Shown: positions 9,804 through 18,591 of the stretch, one piece after another | How the letters are laid out: each line of letters starts with the position of its first letter | Position numbering within the stretch: position 1 is the first letter of the stretch | Origin: Chitinophaga skermanii | GTDB taxonomy: Bacteria; Bacteroidota; Bacteroidia; Chitinophagales; Chitinophagaceae | Direction of reading: 5' to 3' | Assembly (NCBI RefSeq): GCF_003259335.1 | Contig: NZ_QLLL01000003.1 | Location: 1 to 64,000, forward strand | DNA: 64,000 nt | Notes under the pieces: generated by a model | What the model was told of the DNA's origin: nothing | The model's input: only the letters and a program-made list of their open reading frames with translations | Database searches by the model: none | Position numbers and translations under genes: made by a program

Positions 9804-9869
9804 GATGAATGATTTAATAGTATAGCAAATAATGTATGCATGGCTGCTTGTACACAGCCCATCTATAGG

Positions 9870-9899
9870 CCCCCGTTGAAGGGAGTGACACAACGGGGG
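9870..9899 (-). other. GC-rich stem-loop between susD and the DUF4843 gene
   Basis: A perfect 9-bp stem CCCCCGTTG/CAACGGGGG with a 12-nt loop occupies the intergenic region, flanked by two smaller potential stems. There is no T-run. Its position inside the operon suggests 3' protection of the abundant susCD mRNA or reduced readthrough into the downstream genes. Confidence 0.55.
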
Positions 9900-9964
9900 G
9901 CGAATAGCGATCGGCTGTTGGTAAACAGTCACATGACGATATGCATCCCTATTGAATAAAGCTT

Positions 9965-11446
9965 TTATTGTACTCTACCGCCGAACTCAATTTCGTTATC
10001 AGGGTAGGGTAGCATATATAGCTCGTCGTTGGCTACTTTGCCGGCAGATAAACCTGGGAAAGTGGTAAAACCACGACGCTTATAGTAATAAAATAACTGT
10101 CCTTCACTAACAAATTCCTTGCGGTATTCTTTCGTGATTTCAGTTTGTATGTCATCACTCGATGCACTAGCCGCAATGTCTTTCAAAATGCCGCGTGCTT
10201 GGCGAACCGTATTTAAATACTCGATGGCTTTCGCTTTATTCGTTTGCTTATAATCTTCTGCCGCGATGTAATACATTTCCGAAATACGGATCAATGGAAT
10301 ACGGTTGCGCGAATCGAAGCTATTGGCATCTTGACGCAATTTCACCGGTACGCGGCCACGCATTTGTAAGCTCGTCATTGTATTAAACCGGTAATCGGCT
10401 AAACCAATTTCAGGTTGACTCGTTTCATACAATTCCTCAGCATTGGCTTGCAACATAAATACGGCGAAGGTATTTGTAGCATCGGTTGCCGTTAAGAAAT
10501 TGTCGGTGAGATTATTGAAGGCTTGCACGTTTAAAGAGAATAGATCTTCGCCACGTAAAACCGTGTTGCCAGATGGTGCATTGGTAATCAGTTTCGCCGG
10601 TGCGTATTGAATCACTTCGTTTGCAGCATCACGAGCCGCAGCCATTTTTGCGGCAGAGCCTTGCCATTGCAATAGCCTGGCTTTCAGTGCTAAGGCTGCA
10701 TAGTAGTTCATACGTAAGTTGCGGTTGTTATAGAAACCGTCGCTATTAACGTAACTGTAATACGCTTTAGGATGCTGGTTACCCGCGTAAATGGGATCAT
10801 CTTTTTTCAACAACTCCAAAGCCGCGTTCACGTCCCCTTCCAATTTTGTAAACAAATCGGTGTAAGATAATTGTGGTGCAATTTTCTTCCCGTATTCTGT
10901 AGCATAAGGAATCGCAAGTTTACCCGCTAGTTCAGGACGGCCGGCAAAGTTACTATGCCCAAATAAACGTACTAAATCGAAATGTATATAGGCTCTCAAT
11001 GCTAACAATTCGCCCTTAATGAGGTTATAATTGATAGGATCAAGAATTTGCTTACGCTCATCGATGTATTTCAACGCATTGTTAATGTTGGCAATATCGG
11101 TGTAAGCATAATTCCACATATTGTCGATAAAGCTTCTGCTGGTAGTAGCTTTATAATTGTAGTTCTGGAATTCTGAATAAATATTGCTGGCTGCATATGG
11201 GGCATACATCATGGCTAAACGATCCACGATATTCCACGACATTTCCCGGGAATAATAACCGGGTTGGGTCATGCCAATATACACACCAATTAATGCATCA
11301 CGGAAACCGCCTTCGGTTTCGAATTGTTGGTCGGCCCTGATTTGAGAAGAAGGGGTTTCGTCGAGCCAGCCTTTTTTACATGCGCTACCCAATAGCGCGA
11401 AGAAGCATATAGGCAGCAAGTATTTAAAATAAGTTGATGTTCTCAT
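9965..11446 (-). CDS. RagB/SusD family nutrient-uptake outer membrane lipoprotein
   Basis: This SusD-type surface lipoprotein caps the SusC barrel and captures substrate. The start at 11446 begins an SPII signal (MRTSTYFKYLLPICFFALLGSAC) followed by KKGWLDETPSSQ, the usual RagB/SusD N-terminus. An alternative ATG at 11455 is only 1 bp past the susC stop and would add three residues. TPR-like helices follow, with LALRAYIHFDLVRLFG in the middle and RIPLIRISEMYYIAAED toward the C-terminus, both typical of the family. Length near 494 residues is normal. Translation is closely coupled to susC. Confidence 0.93.
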   Translation of the reverse strand: MRTSTYFKYLLPICFFALLGSACKKGWLDETPSSQIRADQQFETEGGFRDALIGVYIGMTQPGYYSREMSWNIVDRLAMMYAPYAASNIYSEFQNYNYKATTSRSFIDNMWNYAYTDIANINNALKYIDERKQILDPINYNLIKGELLALRAYIHFDLVRLFGHSNFAGRPELAGKLAIPYATEYGKKIAPQLSYTDLFTKLEGDVNAALELLKKDDPIYAGNQHPKAYYSYVNSDGFYNNRNLRMNYYAALALKARLLQWQGSAAKMAAARDAANEVIQYAPAKLITNAPSGNTVLRGEDLFSLNVQAFNNLTDNFLTATDATNTFAVFMLQANAEELYETSQPEIGLADYRFNTMTSLQMRGRVPVKLRQDANSFDSRNRIPLIRISEMYYIAAEDYKQTNKAKAIEYLNTVRQARGILKDIAASASSDDIQTEITKEYRKEFVSEGQLFYYYKRRGFTTFPGLSAGKVANDELYMLPYPDNEIEFGGRVQ

Positions 11447-11456
11447 AAATGACATA

Positions 11457-14400
11457 TTAGAAAGTGGCTGAAAGGGAGAATGATAATGTTTTCGCGAATG
11501 GATAATCCGTTCCGCGTTCAATCCGAATCGTAGAAATAGTGCCTACTTCGTTTAAGTTCATAGCTACTTTTAACTGTTGTAAACGTAAACGGTGTGCTAA
11601 GTCATCGCTGAGGTAGTAGTATAAGTTTACAGCGCCAAAAGTTACTTCATTGCGTTTTTGTACAAAGCGGGAAGTAGCACGTGTCATTTCTTTTGTTGGT
11701 GTAACAGATCCATTTTCATTTGGCTTGTCGTATGTACCCAAACGTTTGAACTGCACTACCTGTCCAGGGTACAGCCATCTGCCCGTCAATACCCTACGGT
11801 CAACATTATAATTCATATCAACGTTCTCAACACGATCAACCAATGTCGCATTATACATATCGCCACCACCGAGGTAACGGCCGCTTAAAGAGAACCCGAT
11901 ACGATTAAATTCACCGCTAATACCGAACGTACCCTGGTAAGTAGGCAACGAGTTACCAACTACGCGCATATCATTCGCGTTCCAGTTATAGGTAGTTGAA
12001 CCATCTTGTTTTAAGTAAATTTCATTACCCGTAGCAGGGTCAATGCCTAAAGAAGGCACTGCCCAAATAGCGTTCATAGAAAGGCCATCTACATATTTCT
12101 TCACCGGTTTGCCATTCGATTTATCGCCCGCTAATTCGTCCATCTTGCTATTGTACGATTTCATCGCGTTGGATAATTCGATGATCTTGTTTTTATTTGT
12201 TTCCACACCGAAGTTCAAGCCTAAGTAGTTCCTGCCTTTTTGGTATACGAGGTAATTCAAGTTCAATTCCATCCCTTCATTTTTCACTTTACCAAGGTTC
12301 TCTGTTAATGAATTAAAACCTGTAGAACCCGGCATGGTCATTACGGTTACCAAGTTCTTTGTAAAGCCTTGATAGTAATCAATACGACCGGTTAAGCGTT
12401 GGATTTTAAAGTCTGCACCAATGTTATAATCCAATTTAGATTCCCACTGTAACGAACTATTAGCTAGGTTAGATAAGTAAGAGCCCGGGTAGCCTTGGTA
12501 GAAAGCTTCTAGGTAGTATAAGTATGTTGGAACCGACGCGTTCAATTTGAAGTTAGGGTTACCCGTTACACCCACAGATCCACGGATTTTGAACTGCTCA
12601 AAGAATGGCAAGTTCTCCCGGATGAATTGCTCGTTGTGTAAATTATAACCCAAACCCACGCTCCAGAAATTCCCCCATTTTTTATCAGCACCAAATAAGG
12701 AACTCGCACTTCTACGAAGGGTAACGTCTGTCATGAAACGATTGTCGTACATGTAGGATACCGCTCCTAAAAATCCAATCTCGCGCGCTAGCCCATCTGT
12801 ACCCGTAGGTTTCGATTCATATGCATAAGCACTACCAAAAAGAATATTATCCATCTTGTCACTAGAGAAACCTTCTACATGGTGAATGGTTTCGAAGTAT
12901 TTCCTTTCGCTTACGTTGAAACCAATGTTGCTAAAGAAAGTATGGCGGCGAATGGTTTTTGAATAGTTGATGTTGAAGTCGCCAGATAAGAAAGTGCTTT
13001 TACCGTTATTGACCGTGTAAGCACCTTTCCTCTTTTTCATCTCTTCAGATGTGTACGATACGAAGTTGGTATGCGAAGCAGGGTAGAACTCGTCGGCACC
13101 AGATGTTTTAATATCTACACCTGTTCTAGCTACGGCCTTCAAACCTGGTCGTAATGTCCATTCTAAATAGAAGTTATCGGTAAAGTTTAAGTAATCGGTT
13201 GTAATATTTGTATTAATGGTAGCATTGTGCATAGGGTTGGTGTACACGGCATTCGGACCAATTTCTGCATAGAAAGGAATAGAACCATCTAAATTAGTGG
13301 CTTTCCAATATGGATTCATTTTCACATAGTCGCTGAATTTACCATAAGGCGACTCCTTCGTTTGGTTGCTGTTGATGCTCATAATGTTCCTGAACAAAAC
13401 GTTCTTCAAACGGTAAGAACCTTGCATGTTGGCCGTAATATTCTTCCGGTTCGATCCAATCATAGCACCTTGTACATCACGGTAGGAGATATCGGCTAAT
13501 AAGCGTAATTCGTTACCACCCAGCTCTACACCAATGGTGTGTTTCTGGCCCACGCCATTACGAAGAGGTTTGGCAATCCAATCGGTATTCAATCCTTCAA
13601 GCGCTAGCTTTCTACGCGATTCATACAATTGCTGTAAGGCTACAGCCGCGGCAGGATCATTACTCAAGTACATACCATCGATGCGCTCTGCTTCAATTTT
13701 TTCTGTAGCATTGGCAAGGTTGTAACTAGAAAGATCAGGCAGCTCTATGTCCAAGCTGGCATTATAAGTCACCAATGCAGTGCCGGAAGTGTTCTTCTTT
13801 GTTTCAACAACAATTACACCATTGGCTGCACGGGAACCATAAATTGCTTTCGATGCCGCGTCTTTTAATATGGTAACTGATTCGATACGGTTAATATCTA
13901 AATCAAATATTCTTTCTAATGTAGCCTCGAAACCATCGAGGATAAATAATGGCTCGTTAGGACTCTTAATATAATTCCCTTTTAAAGTTGCACCGGTAGA
14001 AGTAGAAAGATCACCCAATGTAGAGGTGCCTCGCAATTGCAACGTAGGTAATGCATTCGGAGAAGAACCGAGGGCGAAATTATCGACAAACATAGCCGGG
14101 GCAATGTTGCGTAAAGATTGGAACAGGTTAGCGTTCCCCATCTTCTTTAATTCTTGTTGAGAAATGGTTACAACAGCACCCGTGTAACTATCCTTCTTAC
14201 GGTTATAAATACCCGTCACAATTTCGGTAGTGCCCAGTGTACGCGCAGCGGGTTTCATGCGAATCACAGCATCGGTGGCAGCTTTAATTTCTACCTGCTG
14301 TGTTTCATACCCTAAGCAAGAAAACACAAGGATGCTACCTTTCGGTGCAATAATCGAAAAGTTACCGGTTTCATTACTAACAACACCGGTTTGACTGTTC

Positions 14401-14804
14401 TTTACCACGATATTCACCAACGGAATCGGTAAGCCGGTTTGTGCGTCGAGTACCTTTCCTTGCATACTTACGGCATTGGATATCCGCGAGCCTGCAATAG
14501 GTGCTGTAACTGCTTTTACGGCAATCGTTTTGTTGGCGGCTGTAAAATTCAAGGCCAGTTTAGGGAAGTGATTTCTTAATACAACATCTAAATCCTCATT
14601 GGTTACACTAATCGTTACTGGATCTTGTGCATTAATGACATCGTCGTTGTAAAAAAATACATACCCAGTTTGGCGGGTGATCGATTTAAAAACCGATGCT
14701 ACGGATGCATTCTTAACGTTAATAGTTACCTTCTGAGCTACGACCTTAGCTTGTGCGTCGACTAAAAATAGGAAGAGTAACAGTGTTATAAGTTTCACCT
14801 GCAT
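11457..14804 (-). CDS. SusC/RagA TonB-linked outer membrane protein with STN domain
   Basis: This 1115-residue TonB-dependent transporter starts at 14804 with signal peptide MQVKLITLLLFLFLVDAQA. Order of domains: STN secretin/TonB short N-terminal domain (about residues 25-100), carboxypeptidase-like beta-sandwich (about 115-190, GKVLDAQTGLPIPLVNIVV), plug domain with the SusC signature TILKDAASKAIYGSRAANGVI, then the beta-barrel ending in a terminal Phe. The STN domain is the part that contacts a FecR-type anti-sigma in the periplasm, which fits the upstream fecR and ECF sigma genes. The frame extends upstream to 14918 across operator-like repeats, which argues against the longer start. Confidence 0.94.
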   Translation of the reverse strand: MQVKLITLLLFLFLVDAQAKVVAQKVTINVKNASVASVFKSITRQTGYVFFYNDDVINAQDPVTISVTNEDLDVVLRNHFPKLALNFTAANKTIAVKAVTAPIAGSRISNAVSMQGKVLDAQTGLPIPLVNIVVKNSQTGVVSNETGNFSIIAPKGSILVFSCLGYETQQVEIKAATDAVIRMKPAARTLGTTEIVTGIYNRKKDSYTGAVVTISQQELKKMGNANLFQSLRNIAPAMFVDNFALGSSPNALPTLQLRGTSTLGDLSTSTGATLKGNYIKSPNEPLFILDGFEATLERIFDLDINRIESVTILKDAASKAIYGSRAANGVIVVETKKNTSGTALVTYNASLDIELPDLSSYNLANATEKIEAERIDGMYLSNDPAAAVALQQLYESRRKLALEGLNTDWIAKPLRNGVGQKHTIGVELGGNELRLLADISYRDVQGAMIGSNRKNITANMQGSYRLKNVLFRNIMSINSNQTKESPYGKFSDYVKMNPYWKATNLDGSIPFYAEIGPNAVYTNPMHNATINTNITTDYLNFTDNFYLEWTLRPGLKAVARTGVDIKTSGADEFYPASHTNFVSYTSEEMKKRKGAYTVNNGKSTFLSGDFNINYSKTIRRHTFFSNIGFNVSERKYFETIHHVEGFSSDKMDNILFGSAYAYESKPTGTDGLAREIGFLGAVSYMYDNRFMTDVTLRRSASSLFGADKKWGNFWSVGLGYNLHNEQFIRENLPFFEQFKIRGSVGVTGNPNFKLNASVPTYLYYLEAFYQGYPGSYLSNLANSSLQWESKLDYNIGADFKIQRLTGRIDYYQGFTKNLVTVMTMPGSTGFNSLTENLGKVKNEGMELNLNYLVYQKGRNYLGLNFGVETNKNKIIELSNAMKSYNSKMDELAGDKSNGKPVKKYVDGLSMNAIWAVPSLGIDPATGNEIYLKQDGSTTYNWNANDMRVVGNSLPTYQGTFGISGEFNRIGFSLSGRYLGGGDMYNATLVDRVENVDMNYNVDRRVLTGRWLYPGQVVQFKRLGTYDKPNENGSVTPTKEMTRATSRFVQKRNEVTFGAVNLYYYLSDDLAHRLRLQQLKVAMNLNEVGTISTIRIERGTDYPFAKTLSFSLSATF

Positions 14805-14870
14805 AATAAGTCGCTTTATAGCAACTGAATGCAGTCCCCGCTTACAGCAAGCAGCTGCATCCAGGGGCGC

Positions 14871-14943
14871 TTTGGTTGATAATAGGCGCAATAGTTGGCC
14901 ATTTAAAAGTAAAGTCATACTTTTAATCAGTTTGGTTGATAAT
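14871..14943 (-). promoter_or_regulatory. 13-bp direct repeats spaced 60 bp upstream of susC
   Basis: TTTGGTTGATAAT occurs exactly at 14871-14883 and again at 14931-14943, a 60-bp start-to-start distance, 67-139 bp upstream of the susC start. On the transcribed strand the sequence is ATTATCAACCAAA. A perfect 9-bp inverted repeat lies between them (14903-14911 with 14918-14926). The arrangement looks like a regulatory region, possibly the target of the locus ECF sigma factor or another activator. Confidence 0.45.
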
Positions 14944-14985
14944 TCAAAAATGCTAGTTCATGTGTTTTTAATTCCTTCCAAGCCC

Positions 14986-15017
14986 AGCGAAAATGTTCCC
15001 AGCATTTTCGCTTTTTT
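14986..15017. other. Hairpin with T-run in the fecR-susC gap
   Basis: A 10-bp stem AGCGAAAATG/CATTTTCGCT is followed by TTTTTT on the plus strand only. No plus-strand gene ends here. On the minus strand it has no T-run, so it may be an attenuating hairpin between fecR and susC or stop antisense transcription. Confidence 0.45.
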
Positions 15018-15101
15018 GTGAAGGAAATCGTCTCGTTGTGTTGGAATGTTAGCGGGCTTCCGCCCTGTTCATGTAGCTAATAATTTTATAGGTGATAGAA
15101 A

Positions 15102-16247
15102 TTACTGTTCACTTGGTTGCAAATGCAATGTCCTTCCTTCCCAGGAGTAAGACAAGTTGGATGAATACGCGATAGCGTCTAATAGATCATTAATGTTTCC
15201 ACTACGGTAGAGGCTTCCAGAAAAGGAAGTATGGATGTCTTTATCGAATACCACATCTACATTATACCATCTACCTATTTGTCGCATCACTGTTTTAATA
15301 TCTGCTTTATTGAAGGTGAACATGTTGTTCAACCATGCTGTTGATTGCTCAATATCTACGTCTTTCTGCACTACGATTGTTGAGCCCCCGTTTTGTGCTT
15401 CTTGGCCAGGTTGTAGAATGACGGAAGATTGGGTAGTAGCTTGGTGTTGTACCATTACTTTCCCACTGATCAAAGTAGTTCTAACGAAAGGCTCATCGTC
15501 GTAGGCATTTATGTTAAATTCCGTTCCTAATACTTTTATTTCTTGTTGATACCTTGTACTTACCACAAAAGGCTTCGCCGCATCATTCGTCACCTTGAAA
15601 AATGCTTCTCCTGTCACCTGTACCCGTCGCTCGTTGTTATCAAACGTGGTAGGGAAACGAATCGATGAAGCCGCATTTAAATGTACCACGGTACCATCGG
15701 GTAATTGTAGTTTGAACTGCATCCCCTTCGGCGTAGTTACTTTATTAAATCCTGCTTGACCATGTTGTGCAGTACCATCGTACCGTAACATACCATTACC
15801 TGCAATAGCTTGTGCACCGTGCTGGTTTAATTGGATGTTCGAGTGTGATGTGCTATCGAGCGAAACGGATTCTCCATTTTCTAACTCCAAAATAGCGCCA
15901 TTACCACCAGGTTTAATCTCTACTTGCGCTAACACAGGAGTAGTAACAGTAGGTGTATTGTTACGTTGTAATAACCACCAGCCTGTGCCCAATGCTACAA
16001 TTAATGCCGCTGCATAGGGTAATGCTCTGCGGAATGAAACAAGCCTACGTGGGGCCTTCTCTTCCATGCGACCCTCATCGAGCACTTTCTGCAAGATGGC
16101 TTGAATGCGTTCTGCGCGATCGTTTTGGTGTTGGATATCCTCGTTTTGAAAGCTGGCCAAATAGTTTTCAATCATCTGTTGTTCTACTGGGTCGGCTTTA
16201 CCGGCAAGGAATTTATCTATAAGCGCTAAAAAGTTTTGTTTCTCCAC
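15102..16247 (-). CDS. FecR family anti-sigma factor
   Basis: This 381-residue membrane-bound anti-sigma regulator has a cytoplasmic N-terminal region (1-75), one transmembrane helix (about 75-95, ALPYAAALIVALGTGWWLL), then the periplasmic FecR domain (TPKGMQFKLQLPDGTVVHLNA, about 180-275). A C-terminal DUF4974-type STN-like domain follows (about 305-375, VMRQIGRWYNVDVVFD). It is expected to relay the SusC STN signal to the ECF sigma factor. It precedes susC, but unlike the usual sigma-fecR order it is separated from the sigma gene by three unrelated genes. A TATTTTTG element 22 bp upstream suggests its own promoter. Confidence 0.93.
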   Translation of the reverse strand: MEKQNFLALIDKFLAGKADPVEQQMIENYLASFQNEDIQHQNDRAERIQAILQKVLDEGRMEEKAPRRLVSFRRALPYAAALIVALGTGWWLLQRNNTPTVTTPVLAQVEIKPGGNGAILELENGESVSLDSTSHSNIQLNQHGAQAIAGNGMLRYDGTAQHGQAGFNKVTTPKGMQFKLQLPDGTVVHLNAASSIRFPTTFDNNERRVQVTGEAFFKVTNDAAKPFVVSTRYQQEIKVLGTEFNINAYDDEPFVRTTLISGKVMVQHQATTQSSVILQPGQEAQNGGSTIVVQKDVDIEQSTAWLNNMFTFNKADIKTVMRQIGRWYNVDVVFDKDIHTSFSGSLYRSGNINDLLDAIAYSSNLSYSWEGRTLHLQPSEQ

Positions 16248-16269
16248 GAGTTATATTTTGCAACGCCGC

Positions 16270-16277
16270 CAAAAATA
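16270..16277 (-). promoter_or_regulatory. Candidate -7 element for fecR
   Basis: On the minus strand TATTTTTG matches the Bacteroidota -7 consensus TAnnTTTG exactly, 22 bp upstream of the fecR start. No clear -33 TTG was identified, so this is a partial promoter match. Confidence 0.4.
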
Positions 16278-16416
16278 TGGGCGTATATAAGTAAAGAGTC
16301 AAGAAAGTCGTCTTCCCCCCAAAGCGAAGCAAAATATTTTTTAAAATTATACGGGGGAGTAGAGTAAGTGGTTTATTACCAATAGATTGAGGGCTTGGGA
16401 AAATTGGAGGAAGCAA

Positions 16417-16445
16417 GAAAAACTAGTCGCCAAGGTGGTGACTAG
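16417..16445 (-). terminator. Terminator of the GNAT-MarR-cupin operon
   Basis: On the minus strand a stem CTAGTC/GACTAG (16440-16445 with 16423-16428), extended by inner C-G pairs, is followed by TTTTT. It lies about 70 bp beyond the cupin stop and before fecR, insulating the two transcription units. Confidence 0.65.
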
Positions 16446-16513
16446 CAATTACTGTACTTACCAATAAGCTCGGTAAATGGGGTAGTGGTAGGAAATACGT
16501 TTTAAAATGGAAC

Positions 16514-16873
16514 TTACAGCCGGTCTAAATCCCTTTTCGTTAATTCGCCTACTGTATTGCCTGTATTGAGGGTGGAAGCAGATTCGAAAAGCATCACCCA
16601 TACTTCCTCTTTTGCAATAGGTTTATGTTCCACACCTTTCGGAACAATCATAAACTCGTTCGGTTGGAGGGTCACCGTTTTATCTCTAAAGGCAATGTCA
16701 AGCGTCCCTTTTAAAACGAAGAATAATTCGTCTTCCTCATCATGCTTATGCCAAACAAATTCATCTTTGAACTTGGCAAATTTTACAAGTTGACCATTTA
16801 ATTCCCCTACAATCTTGGGGCTCCAGTAATCGTTAAACAAAGGGAATTTCTCCTCGAAGTTTACTTTTTCCAT
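16514..16873 (-). CDS. Small cupin-domain protein
   Basis: This 119-residue single-domain cupin has motif 1 as His42-Lys-His44 with Glu48, and motif 2 around PKGVEHKP with His83. These four residues are the expected metal ligands, so a metal-binding barrel is likely. There is no signal peptide, so it is cytoplasmic. Substrate cannot be inferred. It is the third gene of a GNAT-MarR-cupin operon, 44 bp after marR and followed by a terminator, so it is probably controlled by that MarR regulator. Confidence 0.85.
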   Translation of the reverse strand: MEKVNFEEKFPLFNDYWSPKIVGELNGQLVKFAKFKDEFVWHKHDEEDELFFVLKGTLDIAFRDKTVTLQPNEFMIVPKGVEHKPIAKEEVWVMLFESASTLNTGNTVGELTKRDLDRL

Positions 16874-16917
16874 GTGCGTATTTTTTGGTTTGGGGGTGAA
16901 AGAATATGGAACCGGTA

Positions 16918-17403
16918 TTACAATGCTGTCGTATTTTTTTGCTGTAAGGCTCTTTGTAAGAAGGATTGTTGGGCGATCTTATCTTCTGCTTCGTCGATGG
17001 CTTTTAATAAGTTATTTGTATTGTCCGAAATCTCGCCCAATACTTGTGCAATCAATTGCCAAACGGGCTGCATTTTATTCACTAACTCTTGCCCTCTAGG
17101 GCTGAGGAGAATTAACCGTTTGCGCTCGTCCGATTTGTCTTTTTTCGACTTAATCAGCCCTATTTTTTCTACCTCTTTTAAGAGGGAAATGGTAGAAGGG
17201 TGGGTATAGCCTATCTCGTTCGCTATTTCCACTACACTCAGCGTTCCTTTCTGGTGCAAAGTAAATATTACAGGAAACCATTTTGGCTCAAAATCAATCC
17301 CAAAAGCTTCGTAAATCAAAGCACCATCTTTCCTTAACTGTTCGCTAAGCCTTTGTAGGCGCGTCGATAAGGCAAGGATGCCTACATCATTAATTACATT
17401 CAT
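16918..17403 (-). CDS. MarR family winged-helix transcriptional regulator
   Basis: This 161-residue regulator has the MarR winged helix in the middle (TLSVVEIANEIGYTHPSTISLLKEVEKIGLI, about residues 53-85) followed by a wing with KSKKDKSDERKRLILLS. Helices at both ends would form the dimer interface. The start codon lies 1 bp from the GNAT stop, indicating translational coupling. A palindromic site overlapping the promoter of this operon (17916-17933) is a good candidate for its own operator, implying autorepression relieved by a ligand. Confidence 0.9.
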   Translation of the reverse strand: MNVINDVGILALSTRLQRLSEQLRKDGALIYEAFGIDFEPKWFPVIFTLHQKGTLSVVEIANEIGYTHPSTISLLKEVEKIGLIKSKKDKSDERKRLILLSPRGQELVNKMQPVWQLIAQVLGEISDNTNNLLKAIDEAEDKIAQQSFLQRALQQKNTTAL

Positions 17404-17404
17404 C

Positions 17405-17893
17405 TTATGCTAGTTGAATAGAATAAAAAACATTATCAGCACTCATTAACGGGAAGTTAGCAGGAAGGGCAGCTTTCTCTACTTTCTCAAAATGATTGCG
17501 CTCGTAAAACCTTTGAGCCGCCTTCAATACCGACACCGTACCCAAACTTACTTGTTGAATGCCTTGTGCTTTACAATAAGCCAATAATACATCTAAAAGC
17601 TGCTGTGCAATCCCATACTCCTTCCCCCGGAAGGCTTGCTTCACAAACATCTTGCGAATAGCGCCCGCGTGTTGGTCATACTTTACCAAGGCAATCGTGC
17701 CTACCAATTCCCCGTCTATAAATGCACCCCAAAAGTTGCCGCCTTGTTGTAGGTAAAAGTCTTCTATCGTTAACAAGTCCGGTTGATCCTGTATGGAAAT
17801 GGCAATATTAAACTCCTGCTGCTGGATATGTAGTACCAAGTCTATCACTTGCGAAGCATAACTATCATCCAAGGTTCTTATCTCGATGTCCAT
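17405..17893 (-). CDS. GNAT family N-acetyltransferase
   Basis: This 162-residue GNAT fold protein contains the acetyl-CoA pyrophosphate-binding region around KMFVKQAFRGKEYGIAQQLL (about residues 95-115, a variant of Q/RxxGxG/A) and the C-terminal LKAAQRFYERNHFEKV segment typical of the fold. Substrate is unknown. It is the first gene of the operon with marR and the cupin. In several bacteria a MarR domain and a GNAT domain are fused in one protein; here they are separate adjacent genes. The ATG at 17893 lies 19 bp from a TAGTTTTG -7 element. Confidence 0.9.
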   Translation of the reverse strand: MDIEIRTLDDSYASQVIDLVLHIQQQEFNIAISIQDQPDLLTIEDFYLQQGGNFWGAFIDGELVGTIALVKYDQHAGAIRKMFVKQAFRGKEYGIAQQLLDVLLAYCKAQGIQQVSLGTVSVLKAAQRFYERNHFEKVEKAALPANFPLMSADNVFYSIQLA

Positions 17894-17912
17894 GATGTTG
17901 AATATTATAGTA

Positions 17913-17933
17913 CAAAACTACGTAGTTAACTAC
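17913..17933 (-). promoter_or_regulatory. Promoter -7 element overlapped by nested palindromes (MarR operator candidate)
   Basis: TAGTTTTG on the minus strand (17913-17920) matches TAnnTTTG exactly. It is overlapped by AACTACGTAGTT (17916-17927), a perfect 12-bp palindrome, which itself overlaps GTAGTTAACTAC (17922-17933), a second perfect 12-bp palindrome. Nested symmetric sites over the -7 box just upstream of a gnat-marR operon are what a MarR autorepressor would be expected to use. Confidence 0.65.
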
Positions 17934-17993
17934 ATATATCCAAATATCGAGTCCTTTTTGATACCATTATAAGCTATGTCTGAAAGCTGGAAA

Positions 17994-18557
17994 CTAGAGG
18001 ATAGGAGGTAAGGCTGCTAATAAATAACCCATGCCTGCCCGCAATTTGCGCAAGGCAATGGTCAATTGATTCTCCACCGTTTTTTCGGAAATGTTCAATT
18101 GTGCGGCGATCACTTTATTAGGCAAGAACTGTTCGCGGCTGAGTAGGTATATTTCACGGCACTTCCCCGGTAAATCGGCTGTAAGCAAGGCAATGCGTTC
18201 CTTTAGTTCTTTACGGTACAACAGGTTTTCGGGATCTGCCGGCCCCCAAATACGTTCTTCAAGTCGTGAAAATAGCTGTTCTTCCTTCTGCCTGTCGCGG
18301 ATCGTTTTTAAAATAAGGTACTTATTAGCGGCATATAAATAAGCGCGGAGTGAAGTGTGCACCTGTAAGCGTTCGCGTGATTTCCATATGTTGGCAAAAA
18401 GCTCCTGTAGAATATCTTCCGCTGCGGCTTCATCCTTTAATACTTTCACCGCGTAATCCAATAGCTCGCCTGCAAATTGATGATACATCTTTGCAAAAGC
18501 CGCTTCATTACCCTCGCGGATCAAACTGATTAAAGTGTACTCGTCGTTCGCTGGCAC
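17994..18557 (-). CDS. ECF RNA polymerase sigma-70 factor
   Basis: This 187-residue ECF sigma factor is of the Bacteroidota FecI-like expansion. Region 2 lies at about 10-90 (AAEDILQELFANIWKSRERL) and region 4 at about 115-175 with the helix-turn-helix LPNKVIAAQLNISEKTVENQL. It should be held inactive by the FecR protein and released on substrate binding by the STN-containing SusC. It is the most upstream gene of the locus; the GNAT-MarR-cupin unit lies between it and fecR, which breaks the usual adjacency. Confidence 0.93.
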   Translation of the reverse strand: MPANDEYTLISLIREGNEAAFAKMYHQFAGELLDYAVKVLKDEAAAEDILQELFANIWKSRERLQVHTSLRAYLYAANKYLILKTIRDRQKEEQLFSRLEERIWGPADPENLLYRKELKERIALLTADLPGKCREIYLLSREQFLPNKVIAAQLNISEKTVENQLTIALRKLRAGMGYLLAALPPIL

Positions 18558-18591
18558 GTGTTGATTTAGTTCAGGCAGGATTAGAATGTAA

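Noticed and set aside
14986..15017. Rho-independent terminator for fecR
   Set aside because: The T-run follows the stem only on the plus strand, whereas fecR is on the minus strand.
16213..16416. 67-codon minus-strand ORF between the cupin and fecR genes
   Set aside because: It overlaps the fecR start and its -7 element, and its sequence does not resemble a protein family.
2181..18557. The first SusCD locus as a polysaccharide utilisation locus
   Set aside because: No glycoside hydrolase, lyase, esterase or sugar transporter gene is adjacent; only metalloproteases and accessory lipoproteins are found.
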